The notes under the pieces are model-generated. The model ran no database searches, was not told where the DNA came from, and saw only the letters and a program-made list of their open reading frames with translations. A DNA stretch of 64,000 bases from Chimonanthus salicifolius (Eukaryota > Streptophyta > Magnoliopsida > Laurales > Calycanthaceae): positions 35,148,170-35,212,169 of the forward strand of contig CM023533.1 in assembly GCA_013350335.1 (NCBI GenBank), given 5' to 3'. Of this stretch, positions 1-10,349 are shown in pieces (position 1 is the first letter of the stretch; every line of letters starts with the position of its first letter). A program made the position numbers and the translations under genes.

Positions 1-348
1 TCACTGTAGACAAGTGCTTTACGGTGCCTATTACTTTCCCCCAGTATAATTAAACTTTTAATTTGAATGTTTGGGCAGCAGCATCAATTGGAATCACATA
101 TTTCATAGTTGTCTTAAGTTTGCTTTCACTGGATTTGTAGTAATTATATTGTTCAAGATTATTATTATGAAAAGCAATTTACCCATAAACTAGTGATTTC
201 TAATACTCTCTCTGTCCCATTTTAGTTCCTTTTTTCTCTTTACAATAGGTGTTCAGATGATTTTCCTAGATCCAATGGGATTCATATAAAATCCATCCAC
301 CACATGTTATAAAACCCTTGATAAGAGAATGCAACCAAACCCTAGAAC

Positions 349-681
349 TAGAAGTGAAACTTGTTTTAGATTTTAATCCGACCCGCATGATTCAATTTGA
401 GAAATCAAGTGGGTTAGATTTTACATTTTTAAAATTAAGGTTGGGTTGGATTGAAGAAGAAGAAAAAAAAAACTGAATTGACTTGATCAAACCCACTTAA
501 ATATTTTAATATAGCACTCTTGTTGAATTGCACCAACAATTCGGGTTGAGACGGGTTAGCAATTCTAGCTAGGTTGGGTTGAGCAATTTGGGTAAGCAAT
601 TGAGGTTGGTTCAAATTGAGTTCAATACATTTTTATATAAGTTGAGTTGACCCAGCCTAATTCGGGCGAGATTCAGTCCTA
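349..681. mobile_element. decayed hAT-like MITE, same family
   Basis: Ends TAGAAGTGAAACTTG and (inverted) TAGGACTGAATCTCG are flanked by CCTAGAAC (341-348) and CCTAGACC (682-689), 7 of 8 matching. The interior has the GGGTTGGGTTGG / CCGACCCGCATG repeats of the family at 5779 and 7537. Confidence 0.6.
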
Positions 682-689
682 CCTAGACC

Positions 690-1458
690 TTGTAGGAAAT
701 TGAGAATTAACTTTCGAATGAGTGAGCCACACATTGACATTCCCCAAAGTTATGCTCTTCCGAACTCCCTGCTGCCTACATTCCATACTCCAAATGTCTT
801 CTTGCCACGTATCCTTCATGTTAAAAAAAATAAGGAAAATATCATGTGGTTGAACCAATTTCACATCCCATCATTTGAAAATTGCTTATGGTTTTTTTTT
901 TTTCAATTAAAATCATGATCAACCATCTTTCAAATAAAAAGTAGATATTTGGTTGATTGATGTCTTTAAATGTGTAAACTCTAGCATTTGATGCATTAGA
1001 TGAGAGACATTCAGAGATTTAATTTCATTATGCCCAAAATATCTATCTGAGGTGAAGTTTAATTGGCCAGCCATCTTAACACAGAAAATCTATTAGGAGA
1101 CATGAGATGGAGTGAAATTCCTATTTTATCCTTACTAATATACTGCTCATCAAGTATCAGTGTACCGATAGCACGCCGCTCTGCATATATATATTCTGCA
1201 TATCGGTACTCGATACTTGATGAGCGGTACACCGATCCCATATCTCTTAATAAATTTTGTCCTATTGGATAAGATACAATATTTGAAACTTGAGAGATAT
1301 AACAACATAAACAAATACAACCAATATCAAGTTAAACGAAACCATACCAGTGCTCAAAGTAGACATGATACACGTTTCCTCAGTGAGGCCGTATGCATGA
1401 GACACGTGGAACCCGTGCCGGTCCATCTTCTCAACTAGGGCCGCAGGCCCCGCCTTTC
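690..1458. other. intergenic, no gene seen
   Basis: AT-rich DNA with short chance frames. The only structure is the hairpin at 1146-1232. The stretch 1380-1458 is more GC-rich and directly abuts the duplication breakpoint. Confidence 0.6.
1146..1232. ncRNA. short perfect-arm hairpin, miRNA-precursor-like
   Basis: TGCTCATCAAGTATCAGTGT (left) pairs with GTACTCGATACTTGATGAGC (right). With ACCGATA/TATCGGT it makes a stem of about 26 bp with two irregularities around a loop of about 35 bases. Size and shape would suit a plant small-RNA precursor, but a MITE remnant is equally possible. No similar sequence was recognised elsewhere in the window. Confidence 0.3.
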
Positions 1459-1619
1459 AGGACACGAACCAGAGAGGAGATAGGCCGGCGGACGTCCATA
1501 CTGGCTTCAAGTAGGACGTTGAAGAGAACGGGAGTGCAGCACATGTCAGTGACCCTCAACATCCCCAGTCAGCGAAGAAGACCCTCCCATTCTTGTTGTT
1601 TCGACCGATTCCCACACAC

Positions 1620-3200
1620 CTTTGATTCGATCCTCTTCCCGTCTGCTCTTGATACCACTTGTTTCTATACATTTAGCCTTAAACACAAATCCAAATGATC
1701 CATGCCCTGCAACACGCTCGGCTCATGTTGCTCATCGTTTGCTTGGGCTAACCATTTCTACTGGTCATAACAATTATATGACCAGTTTCTCTGCCATTTC
1801 CATCAACCCATTTTCTAATCATCTCTTATATGACCAGCAACTGTATTTCCATTGTTTTGACTGGAAATGGCAATGAATCTGCTCATATAATTATTGCGAC
1901 CATTGGTGGTAGAAACGGTCAGGCCAAGCAAGCGATAAGCAGCGGCATGGCCGGAGCATGGTCAAGGGGATGGATGATTTGGAAGTTGTGTTTCAAGGCC
2001 AAATGTTTAGAAACAGAGAGATCATTGGCAAGACTTGTCCACGTACATAGTTAGAATCATCTAATAAAGAAGAAGGGGCCTAGATTAAGTAAGGCGGCCA
2101 GAAGCTGTAATGGGTGGTGAAAGAAACGGAAGCATTTATCCCCAATATATATACTCCAAAATGCCTTCCCTCTAAAGTCTAACTAACTACTTCTGATGAT
2201 AATGAGGCCGGAAATATGCAACCAAGAATGAATTTGGGTAGTGGATAAATTACAGTTGTGGAGCTGGATCTAACAATTTTTAGTTAAAACTGTTAAGAAA
2301 AATTATTATCTTTCAATATTTATTCGATGAAAAGAATGTGAGATAGAATTCTTAACTTGTTAATCGTTTTAACTAAAAATGTACAACTGTAATTTATCCA
2401 CTACCCAAATTGTGGCTCGGATTCCTCAAGACAGGAGGAGTTCAAACTGAACACCAACAGTGGATTCCATAAGTGGATAGAAATAGAAACTGCTTGAGAG
2501 TCTTGTGATTGTGGGACTCTGTAATAAGAAGGAAACGCTGTTGGCAGAGGCGGTTGATAGCAGGTAATCCAACGCGTGTTAGTGGGGAACCCTAATCCTG
2601 TTAGAATTAAGTCTTGATGACGGTGCATGTTATACAGGACACGCCACCGACTGTAGCTGATATATATACAGGACATCAGATCGGTGAGAGGGCGGAGAGG
2701 CAAGTGCAGGTCAGCCGGAGGGAGAGGAGAGTGAACAGAGGAAGTTTGTACGAATCTCTCTCTTATTGGATGATTCTGGCTATGTAAGTGGACAACTCTT
2801 CCCAATGATCTCTTTGTTTCTAAACATTTGGCCTGAAACACAACTTCCAAATGATCCATGCCCTTCAACATGCTCCAATCATGTCGCCACTGATCACTTG
2901 CCTGGGCTGACCATTTCTACTACCAATGATCATAACAATTATATGACCAGTTTCAAGGCCATTTCCAGTTGCTGGTTATATAAGAGATGATAGGAAAATG
3001 GGTTGATGGAATTGGCACAGAAACTGGTCATATAATTGTTATGACCAGTAGAGATGGTCAACCCAAGCAAATGATAAGCGACATGGGCCGAGCGTGTTGC
3101 AGCATCGATCATTTGGATTTTAGAATTGTGTTTCAGGCTAAATGTATAGAAACAAGTGGTTGTTTGAATCGTCTGAGAAATCTGAGGAAAATGGGGAGAT
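1620..3200. repeat. long palindromic repeat, copy 1
   Basis: Two arms of about 430 bases (about 1620-2055 and 2765-3195) are inverted copies of each other around a 0.7-kb centre. Within each arm a sub-motif (CATTTCTACTGGTCATAACA, ATATGACCAGTTTC) recurs in both orientations, so the arms themselves contain inverted sub-repeats. No TSD was resolved and no protein is encoded. Reading frames here are incidental. Likely a foldback-type or composite inverted LTR-related element. Confidence 0.6.
2231..2411. mobile_element. 181-bp hairpin MITE inside the palindrome (copy 1)
   Basis: Near-perfect 29-bp terminal inverted repeats (AATTTGGGTAGTGGATAAAT onward) enclose an AT-rich centre that also pairs (CTAACAATTTTTAGTTAAAA against GTTTTAACTAAAAATGTAC). 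The other copy is at about 13185-13364. No clear TSD was seen. Superfamily unassigned. Confidence 0.55.
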
Positions 3201-3339
3201 TGGTGTAGCACAGATATGGACTCGAAAAATCTCTCGCCCGAATAAAAAATCAGGCCAAGAATCTAGGAGTTACTTAAAATTTCTATTGTCTTCTTTGTAA
3301 TATTAGATTTATTTCAATTTTTATTTTTCTATTTTCTTT

Positions 3340-3930
3340 TCTAGTTAGTTGCTATTATTAGTTTAATTGGAATTAGGGTTTCTTTTTCTATAAATATGGC
3401 ATTAGAATTGTATTTTGGATATTATTGATAATGGAATTGCGTAATTGAAACTCCTTCTCTTGAACGAGTGGGCTCCCCTCTTCTCTTCTTCTTCCCTCAG
3501 AAAACGGAATGGCTTCTTCTCTCTCTTTCTTCTCTCTTCTTCGGCTCAAGAACTGTGATTCTCCTGCTGTTTGAGAACCACCTGCATCTACTACTGCTGC
3601 CCAGGCTTCCAGAAGCAGTCCCTGCCCTGTTCGAGCAGCGTTTCCTACAGCAGTGCACTGCTGCTCCGTTCGTCTGCCAAGTCGTCGCCAGACAAGCCAG
3701 CCCGGCGCCCCACTCCCTGCTCTTGTTGCCTGACGCTCGTCCCGGGCCAACCCCGATTCCACCAACAGCCCAAGCGATCAGGCATTTCCCCTTCTTCTCC
3801 CGTTCCATGCCTATTCCCTGCACCTAACCCGTCCCCTGTTTGCCTTGTTAGCCAACACCCGACGTTCCTGTCCTTGCCCAGATCTGCCATTCCTACATCC
3901 CATCTCCGTTAAGCCTCCACCAATCACATC
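3340..3930 (+). other. GC-rich LTR/leader-like stretch, copy 1
   Basis: A TTTCTATAAATATGG TATA-like box (about 3386-3400) is followed by a leader and a GC-rich region (3590-3900) with no convincing protein. Overlapping short frames run in several phases on both strands, and the duplicate shows indels that do not keep any frame. It resembles the promoter and leader of an LTR retrotransposon. A related, diverged sequence lies inverted at about 12100-12360. Confidence 0.4.
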
Positions 3931-4375
3931 TCTATCTCAACACACTCAGTTTCCATTGGACAAAACCCATGCCCAATTTAACCATAACCCAAGTTAATTG
4001 GAATTTACTACAGTTCCGAAAAGTACGCATCATTGATGAGGCAATGATATTTTGCATATAAAAATATGATAAATTTAAAATTATCACCGATATCTGTAAC
4101 ATTGAAGAAGACATGAAAAAAAACCACAAACATATATTCTTGAGGCCTTGCGGACTATCTTCCATTTAAGAAACACTGACCAAACACACTCAAAAATACC
4201 CATAACCTTTACTAGACGTGTAATCAAGACATTAAGTATGAGATCCAAACGAGAATAATAGATAGACTGCCAACATATGTAGTAAAGACCCGATTAATCT
4301 CCAGATCGCCTCCTTTTGTTCTGAACCCTTGGATTGATCGTGACCCACCTCCTTTGATGGCCCACATTTCTGTCA

Positions 4376-4692
4376 TCAGTCTTCTAACAGAGCATTGACA
4401 ACGTCCATATTGAACAGTTCATCAAAATCTGTTATTACAGGATTATCATCCATCCCTACTGATACTTGTGGAGAGTAGTACATTGAATTCAAAGATTGAT
4501 CAGATGACTGTTCTTGCAAGATATGGCTGGGCCACACAGTGATTTCTTTGCTACTTTATTCCATACAGTGATATCATCTACATTAATGCTTATCTCCTCT
4601 TCCTCTGGTTCTTCCTCTTGGGCTATAGGCTCTTACCACTTCTTAGAAGATACAAAACTCTGCTTAATCCGGCAAAGAACCCAATCTTCAAT
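4376..4692 (-). pseudogene. NAC last-exon fragment (copy A)
   Basis: The minus strand after a TTTACAG acceptor reads IEDWVLCRIKQSFVSSKKW, then TAA (4633-4635) where copy C has GGGGAA. Beyond it the acidic run EEEPEEEEISINVDD is in frame, followed by a disrupted stretch and DFDELFNMD...NALLED to the TGA at 4376-4378. No NAC-domain exons are found upstream: the duplicated block stops short of them. It is a dead 3' fragment, but it shows the ancestral frame at the site where copy C carries a 1-bp insertion. Confidence 0.8.
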
Positions 4693-5103
4693 CTGTAAAT
4701 CAGAAATCATCTGATCAATGTTTACCTTTATGACATCCATTTTCTTTAGAATCAGAGTCTTCTTGAAATGTAAATAAATCCAGCTAATCTATGTGGACTC
4801 TTATTGAAATTTCAGTCTACTTCATAAGCCAGATATTCATAGAATGGTTCCACGGGCCTACAGTTCAGGCCAGGTGGGCCTTGCTTGTTACACAATTGAC
4901 AATTAGAATATAATGGGCTTGATGGGTTCGGTCATTCTCCAGCAGAGCAGAATCTTGAGGTACTGGTTACAATGCGATCCATATCTCGCCAAGCCCAGCA
5001 ACATCCTAGTTATATAAGTATGCTATGTTCGAGATGAATTTTATCAGAACGCATTGAAACAGTGCTGCAAACAAGCTAGTCAACGATGAGCTTGAGTGAA
5101 ATC

Positions 5104-5439
5104 CAGAGGTCGAAATCTCAGCCATACGGTGCGTATCGGACAAAAATAAAAAAAATTGGCCGATACAGCTGAATATCGGCCGATTTTTTTTTTTGTTTAA
5201 AAAAAAATTAAATATCGGCGTGGGCCCGGTTGATATCTCCGCCGATATTCGTCGGATACGTGTGAATATCGGCCTAGATATTGGCCGATATTTATTTTTT
5301 TAATATTTAAAAAAAACAGTTTTTTTTGTATTTTTTTAAATGAATTTTTTCAAAACAAAAAACCAACGAGATTTTAAAAACATGAGGAAAGAGAAAAATC
5401 TCAGCCAAAAATTCAGTTGAGCCGAATTTTCGACACCTG
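5104..5439. mobile_element. hAT-like non-autonomous element
   Basis: 336 bases with ends CAGAGGTCGAAAT and (inverted) CAGGTGTCGAAAAT, flanked by a perfect 8-bp TSD GTGAAATC (5096-5103 and 5440-5447). Copy 2 of the duplication shows the empty site with one GTGAAATC near 17259-17267. The inside is rich in ATCGGCCGATA-like palindromes. A related element is at 26267-26593. An 8-bp TSD with CAG ends indicates the hAT superfamily. Confidence 0.85.
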
Positions 5440-5778
5440 GTGAAATCAAGCAGCGCTTCACTGTACTTGAGTTCGGCTCGCTAACAATGAAGATTCCACT
5501 TCTGAGCTACTTCCCATGTTAGCTTGTGAATAAACTGACATCCATATTAAATTATTAATCAAGGATAGTGATTTTTGCACCACCATTTTCTCTCATAGTG
5601 CAACTCCATTTTTTTAATTTTTAAATTATATAGTCTTTAAGAATGTGGCTTAATCAATCTAATCAAAGTGATTTTTTGTCAGTAATATATTGAAGAAAAG
5701 GACCATTTTTTTTTAGTCCATCACTATCTCATTTAGTGGATCCAATGTTAGATTTGTGCACGGTAATATCATGTGACC

Positions 5779-6059
5779 TAGGGCTGCAACTCGAGTCGGG
5801 CAAGTCGGGTTCCTTAAAACCCAACCCGACCAAAATTGATATATATGGAACCCGAGCCGACTCGAATTCTAACCCGACCCACATTTGAACCCATTTTAGC
5901 CTAATTTTAGCCGGATCAGGTCAAGTCAACTTGCAAAATCCTCAACCCAACCCTACCCAAATTTCATATGGGTTTTTATCTTTTCAACCCAATCCGACCT
6001 GCTGACCCAAAATTCTCGACCCGACCCGCATGATTTCTCGGGTCGGGTTTGCAGCCCTT
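5779..6059. mobile_element. hAT-like MITE (TAGGGCTGCAA ends)
   Basis: 281 bases with inverted ends TAGGGCTGCAACTCG and AAGGGCTGCAAACCCG and a perfect 8-bp TSD ATGTGACC (5771-5778 and 6060-6067). The interior consists of AACCCGACCCGA-like repeats. It sits in a larger stretch (about 5540-6130) absent from copy 2. Confidence 0.8.
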
Positions 6060-6409
6060 ATGTGACCTAATGTACTAGTAAAAATCTCTTAAGTGAATAG
6101 TTTTGACATAGTGAAAATAATAGATTTCATGATCTTCATTGAAAGGGGATGATGAGGTTTCATCTCTTTCTAACCATCCCAGCCATATAGGTGAGAAGTC
6201 ATTTAAGCCATGTAATATTTACCAACCCTGTCCAAGCAAAAAATGAGCTAAGCCTGAGCTGAGCTAAGCAGGCCCAAGTTCGAGCGTGGCTCATGTACTA
6301 ATCAAGTTGAGCAACGCCCTAAGCTTGGTAAGCGCGAAAGCCAAGCTAAACCTTACTCAATCAAGTTGTGTACTAGTTTGTGTGTGCAATGAAGTCAAAT
6401 TTGATCATG

Positions 6410-6670
6410 CTTAATTTGTTAGCAAAGTTCTATATTGTGAGTGAACCTTTGGATTATGGGGTTTATAAGCACATGAGTTTTCTCTCTTTAATAGTCGGTT
6501 TTTAAAAATGAGTTCTAGTTATGTGTTTAATATGATATGAGAGTGGGGATACCACATAGATGGATCAGGTTCATATCTTCAGCCTATGTAGACGGGGAGA
6601 GCATAGTGTCTCCAGCCCTCGCGCTGAGGGATTGTGTTAGCAAAGTTCCACATTGCCAGTGATCCTTTGA
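6410..6670. repeat. TGTTAGCAAAGTTC direct repeats, copy 1 (TRIM-like)
   Basis: TTGTTAGCAAAGTTCTATAT (about 6417) and TGTTAGCAAAGTTCCACATT (about 6635) are direct repeats about 220 bases apart. Both are followed by a GATCC/GAACC...TTTGRATTAT phrase. Short direct repeats of this kind suggest the remains of a terminal-repeat retrotransposon in miniature. The copy 2 equivalents are near 17690 and 17908. Confidence 0.4.
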
Positions 6671-6994
6671 ATTATTATTGAAAATTGTTTATTCTTTTAG
6701 CAAATATTTTATCTCATAAGCTAATTTTTCGCTTATTTTTTTCTTTTGCATTCATTATAAGTCAGACACTTGCCATACTCCTAACTAAACCATGATCAGA
6801 GCTACTTTCACCGTTGGATTGAAACTAAAATTCTCTACAATCATTGAATTTTTTTTTTTTTAAGTTTTAGAATCTAATGCTCTAATTGTCTAATTTAATT
6901 GATTTTTGAGACACTACTAATCTATAAATTTTCTCTTTCAATCCGCCTACTCACTATCTAGTATCTAGTATTAATCTTCAAGTAAGTCTCACGC

Positions 6995-7150
6995 CATGCA
7001 TCTAAAAAAATTAAAGAAAAAGTCAATTTATCATTAATGAACTAAGGTGAAAAAGGTTTTTTTTTAAAATTTTTTTTATCAAAAGTTATTAGCTTTCTTA
7101 AAATTATGAAAAGAATTGTGGCTTTCTTCAAATAAATAAAAAAATGGAGA
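6995..7150. repeat. inverted copy of NAC copy B intron sequence
   Basis: The reverse complement of about 6995-7060 (TTAGATGCATGGC end, TTAGTTCATTAATGA) matches 8384-8450 in intron 1 of NAC copy B. The neighbouring A/T-rich parts (AGCTTTCTTAAAATTATGAAA) also correspond to 8330-8380. The two lie about 1.3 kb apart in opposite orientation, bracketing the promoter and exon 1 of copy B. Confidence 0.55.
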
Positions 7151-7328
7151 TATCTTTATTAAAATAAAAGTCGAAAGCCAAGAGTGACTGCATTGCCCTT
7201 TGTTCTAAGGTTACTTCATGCATGTGGTGATCAAAGAAGAGTCAACAGCAAGTGTGGAGAGATCTCCTTCAGAATCTTCGGATTCCCCCCTCGTTTGTCA
7301 AACCTTTTATGCAAAATGTCTCCTTCGT

Positions 7329-7420
7329 CACCTTGTCACTAGAGGTTCACCACTAACTTCACCTTGTCACTAGAGGTTCACCACTAACTTCACCTTGTTA
7401 CTAGAGGTTCAGCACCTTGT
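7329..7420. repeat. 31-bp minisatellite
   Basis: Three tandem units of 31 bases, beginning at 7329, 7360 and 7391, start CACCTTGTCACTAGAGGTTC. The third is partial and diverged. It lies upstream of NAC copy B. Related CTCCTTCAGCACCTT phrases continue to about 7480. Confidence 0.8.
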
Positions 7421-7536
7421 AACTAAATGAGATACTTTTATACAGTATCTCCTTCAGCACCTTAAGCTACACCTTGTAACTACACCTCCTACCTGGGTTA
7501 GTAGCTTTTTATAAAGGTGGGTCACAACTTGTAGGG

Positions 7537-7913
7537 TAGGGCTGAAATTGGGCCGGATTGGGTTGGGTGTTTTAAAACCCAACTCGACCCGAGTTACTAA
7601 TATATGGAACCCGACCTGACCTGAAGTTTTGACCGTGATATCTTGACCCAACCCGACCCGGATTATACCCGAATCAACCCAAAACCCGACCCGACCTACA
7701 TTTTGAACCTACTTTAGTCTACTTTTTGACCAGGTCGGGTAAATTTAACTTAAAAATCTCTCAACTCAACCCGACGTGACTCGAATTCAATGCGGATTTC
7801 GGACTTCTCAACCCGACCCGATATGCTGACTCCACTTTCATGACCCGATCCACATGATTTTGGGGTCGGGTCATGCGGGTTCGAACAAAAACCCAACCCA
7901 AGTTTCACCCCTA
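7537..7913. mobile_element. hAT-like MITE in the promoter region of NAC copy B
   Basis: 377 bases with ends TAGGGCTGAAATTGGG and (inverted) TAGGGGTGAAACTTGGG and a perfect 8-bp TSD TTGTAGGG (7529-7536 and 7914-7921). The interior is rich in CCCGACCCGA. It lies 170-550 bases upstream of the copy B start codon. Confidence 0.8.
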
Positions 7914-8020
7914 TTGTAGGGTCACCCAAGCCCTCCTTCAGCACTTTTATTCTATATGTCCCATTGCCCAGTTTACGAAGGCTAGCCATATTTCACCTAT
8001 ACATAGTGGGTTAAGTTTCT

Positions 8021-8036
8021 TTCTATATATATTTAC
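8021..8036 (+). promoter_or_regulatory. TATA-like box upstream of NAC copy B
   Basis: TTCTATATATATTTAC lies about 60 bases before the ATG at 8087, the spacing expected of a plant TATA box. The region just upstream holds a hAT-like MITE (7537-7913) and a 31-bp minisatellite, so the old promoter is disturbed. Confidence 0.4.
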
Positions 8037-8086
8037 TTCAATTTCTCTTCTTTCATCAATAAGTGCATAAAGTAAGCTTAGAACAA

Positions 8087-10044
8087 ATGGCAATGCAGGT
8101 ACCTCTTGGCTTTCGATTTTACCCCAAAGGATATGAGCTTATCAACTATCTTAAGAAAAGGGTCTACAATCAAGAACTGCCGTCGAATGCTGTAATTGAT
8201 GGAAATCTCTACGGTCCCAATGCAGACTTGCCAGGTAAACTTACATGGCTACTATTTTTAATTTTTGAGTATTTTTTTTCCTCTCTAGAGATCTCAACTT
8301 TTCAATTTATTTGAAGAAAGCTACAATGTTTTTCAGAATTTTATGAAAGCTACTAACTTTTGACAAAAAATTTAAAAAACATCTTTTTACCTTAGTTCAT
8401 TAATGACAAATTGACTTTTTCTTTAAATTTTTTTAGATGCATGCCACCGTGGGAGTTACTTGAAGGTTGCTAGAAGAATAAATAATTGTCAATAAAGAAG
8501 TTGACCTTTATACAACATGGTAAAGGGGCCATTTTAAGATTTAAAATTAAGAGGTTTTTTTAGAATTATGAAACCTTAGGGACTTTTTTCAAATAACTAA
8601 AAAATAAGAGTTTTCTAAAAAAATGCTTTAATTCTTCCTGAAAATACCAAGGAAGTATTCATTTGTTCCATTGGAGATGATGAAAATAATAGATTAGATT
8701 TTTTTTTTTTTCCTTTCAGTATACCTTTTGAATTCATTTGAAAGAAGAAGTCTTTACATGTCTTATAACCACCACCGTTCTTACATACAATAGAGCTTTT
8801 AGTAGTCTAATAGAGGTTAAAAGTCCTCAAACATTGTTCTCTAATCTTGTTTTATTTTTAACATCTTATGCATAGGAGTTGTACAGAGTAAATGTGGGTT
8901 TCTATTTGGTTGATAGACTCGCTGACCCGACTTTCATGATCCAATCTCCATAATTTTTTAAGAAAGATTTTATTGCTTTATTTCTTTCATATAAAGTGGT
9001 TCTTTTGAGAATAGGAAGGGTCTGTATATGTGCAGATGTGGAAAGTAATGGCAGGGATGCTCAAGAAATGTACATTTTCACAAGGATTACCAAACATGGT
9101 AACAGGATGAAGCGATTGGCGGAGATGGATATTGGAAGGTCAAAGGTAAAATGAAAGAAGTAAAGAATGCAGCAGGGGAACGTGTCGGCTACAAACAATC
9201 TCTAGTGTATAAGAATTCATCTAAGTTGTGAAGAATGAAGAATTTGATTATGGATGAATATGTGCTTGTTGACTATGGCAATGTGAGTACTGAGTAATGA
9301 TCAATAGTCTACTGGACCGAGCAGCCTAGTTGGACCAGTAGGGCCCAACAAGAGCCTCTACAAATCGAGTCTGGTTGTCTAACTCGAGGGAGCTCGAAAA
9401 ATATTATGTCGCTTTTTGTTTGACATATCGGTATGTATGGGTGAAAACCATATAGGCCCAGCTGAGGACTCATTTAGTTGTTGGTCATTACATACAGGCC
9501 CTAATTACATAGATAAAATCCAACCAATTACTCGATGGACCCAATCATGATCATATCAAATGGGTCACTCATTTCTATATCAAAGGGGCCCAGATCAGGT
9601 TTGACCCATATGCTGGAGGTCCAATATATTGTTTGATTTTTTTTTTTTTAACGGCTGGTGATTTTGACCAACTAATATAATCATGTATCAATTGATTTGC
9701 AGTTTGAAGAATGGTCCCTCTGCAGAGTCAAGCTAGGTACTAAATCTCTTGATGCCTCAGGATCGTCTTCAGCTGAAAATTTCTGGCCAGCTGAAAATAT
9801 AATACCCGATGGGGATCGATTATCAGCTGAAAATTTCGACGATGCTGTTCTTACTTTTGGAACCCATGAGCAGACAATCCACCCATTTCAATATGAAATA
9901 GGCGATGAATGTAGATGATATCACTGTGTGGCCCAACCATATCTTGCAAGAACAGCCATCTGATCAATCAAGGTACAACTCTATCTATAATGAATTTCAT
10001 GAACTGCTCAACATGAACAATGACAGTGCTGTGTCAGAAGACTG
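8087..10044 (+). pseudogene. NAC transcription factor pseudogene (copy B)
   Basis: Same three-exon plan as copy C, on the opposite strand: 8087-8234 (148 nt, the same length as exon 1 of C), 9037-9282, and 9703 to about 10044. Exon 1 encodes MAMQVPLGFRFYPKGYELIN and NLYGPNADLP. The usual TDEEL is changed to KGYEL and one residue of the YYL motif is missing. Exon 2 gives QEMYIFTRITKHGNRMKRLA, then a frameshift near 9110-9125; the restored frame reads GDGYWKVKGK, VGYKQSLVYKN, a TGA at 9229-9231, then MDEYVL. Exon 3 encodes FEEWSLCRVKLGTKSLDASG and stops at 9918. The family tail NVDDITVWPNHILQEQPSDQS follows in another frame to a TGA at about 10044. The start at 8087 is preferred to 8063 because it matches copy C. 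At least three independent defects rule out a functional full-length protein. Confidence 0.85.
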
Positions 10045-10349
10045 ATGACAGAAGTGTGGGCCATGAAAGGAGGTCGGTGGGTCACGATCGATCCAAGGGC
10101 TCAGAATAAAAGGAGGCGATCTATACCACATATGTTGGCAGTCTATCTATTATTCTCATTCGTGGGTCTCATACTTGAATGTCTTTAAAGGTTATGTGTG
10201 TTTTTTAGTGTGTTTGGTCAGCAGTGGGCCTTAAATGGCAAGGCCTCAGGAATAAATGTTGTGCTTTTCTGTCATGTTTTGTTCAATACTTCAATAGTTC
10301 AATGTCATGAATATTGGTGATAATTATAAATTTATCGTATTTTCATTTT

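Larger units (their letters stand above)
1459..6690. repeat. segmental duplication, copy 1
   Basis: Direct duplicate of about 12413-17960. Homology begins abruptly at CAGGACACGAACCAGAG (1459) and runs, with indels, through the palindromic repeat, the GC-rich leader-like stretch, the NAC last exon and flanking DNA. It ends inside a TGTTAGCAAAGTTCCACATT repeat near 6690. Copy 1 has gained insertions at 5104-5439 and about 5540-6130 (including 5779-6059) that copy 2 lacks. Copy 1 lacks the element at 14202-15285 and about 130 bases near 16930-17050 of copy 2. Confidence 0.85.

Noticed and set aside
3388..3912. Several overlapping 80-125 codon frames on both strands in the GC-rich stretch, repeated at 15380-16020
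   Set aside because: The duplicate copies differ by indels that shift every frame, no domain is recognisable, and the frames overlap on both strands. They are by-products of high GC content.
8063..8086. Upstream ATG for NAC copy B (MHKVSLEQ...)
   Set aside because: The start at 8087 gives the same 148-base first exon as copy C and places the NAC domain at the N-terminus as is usual.
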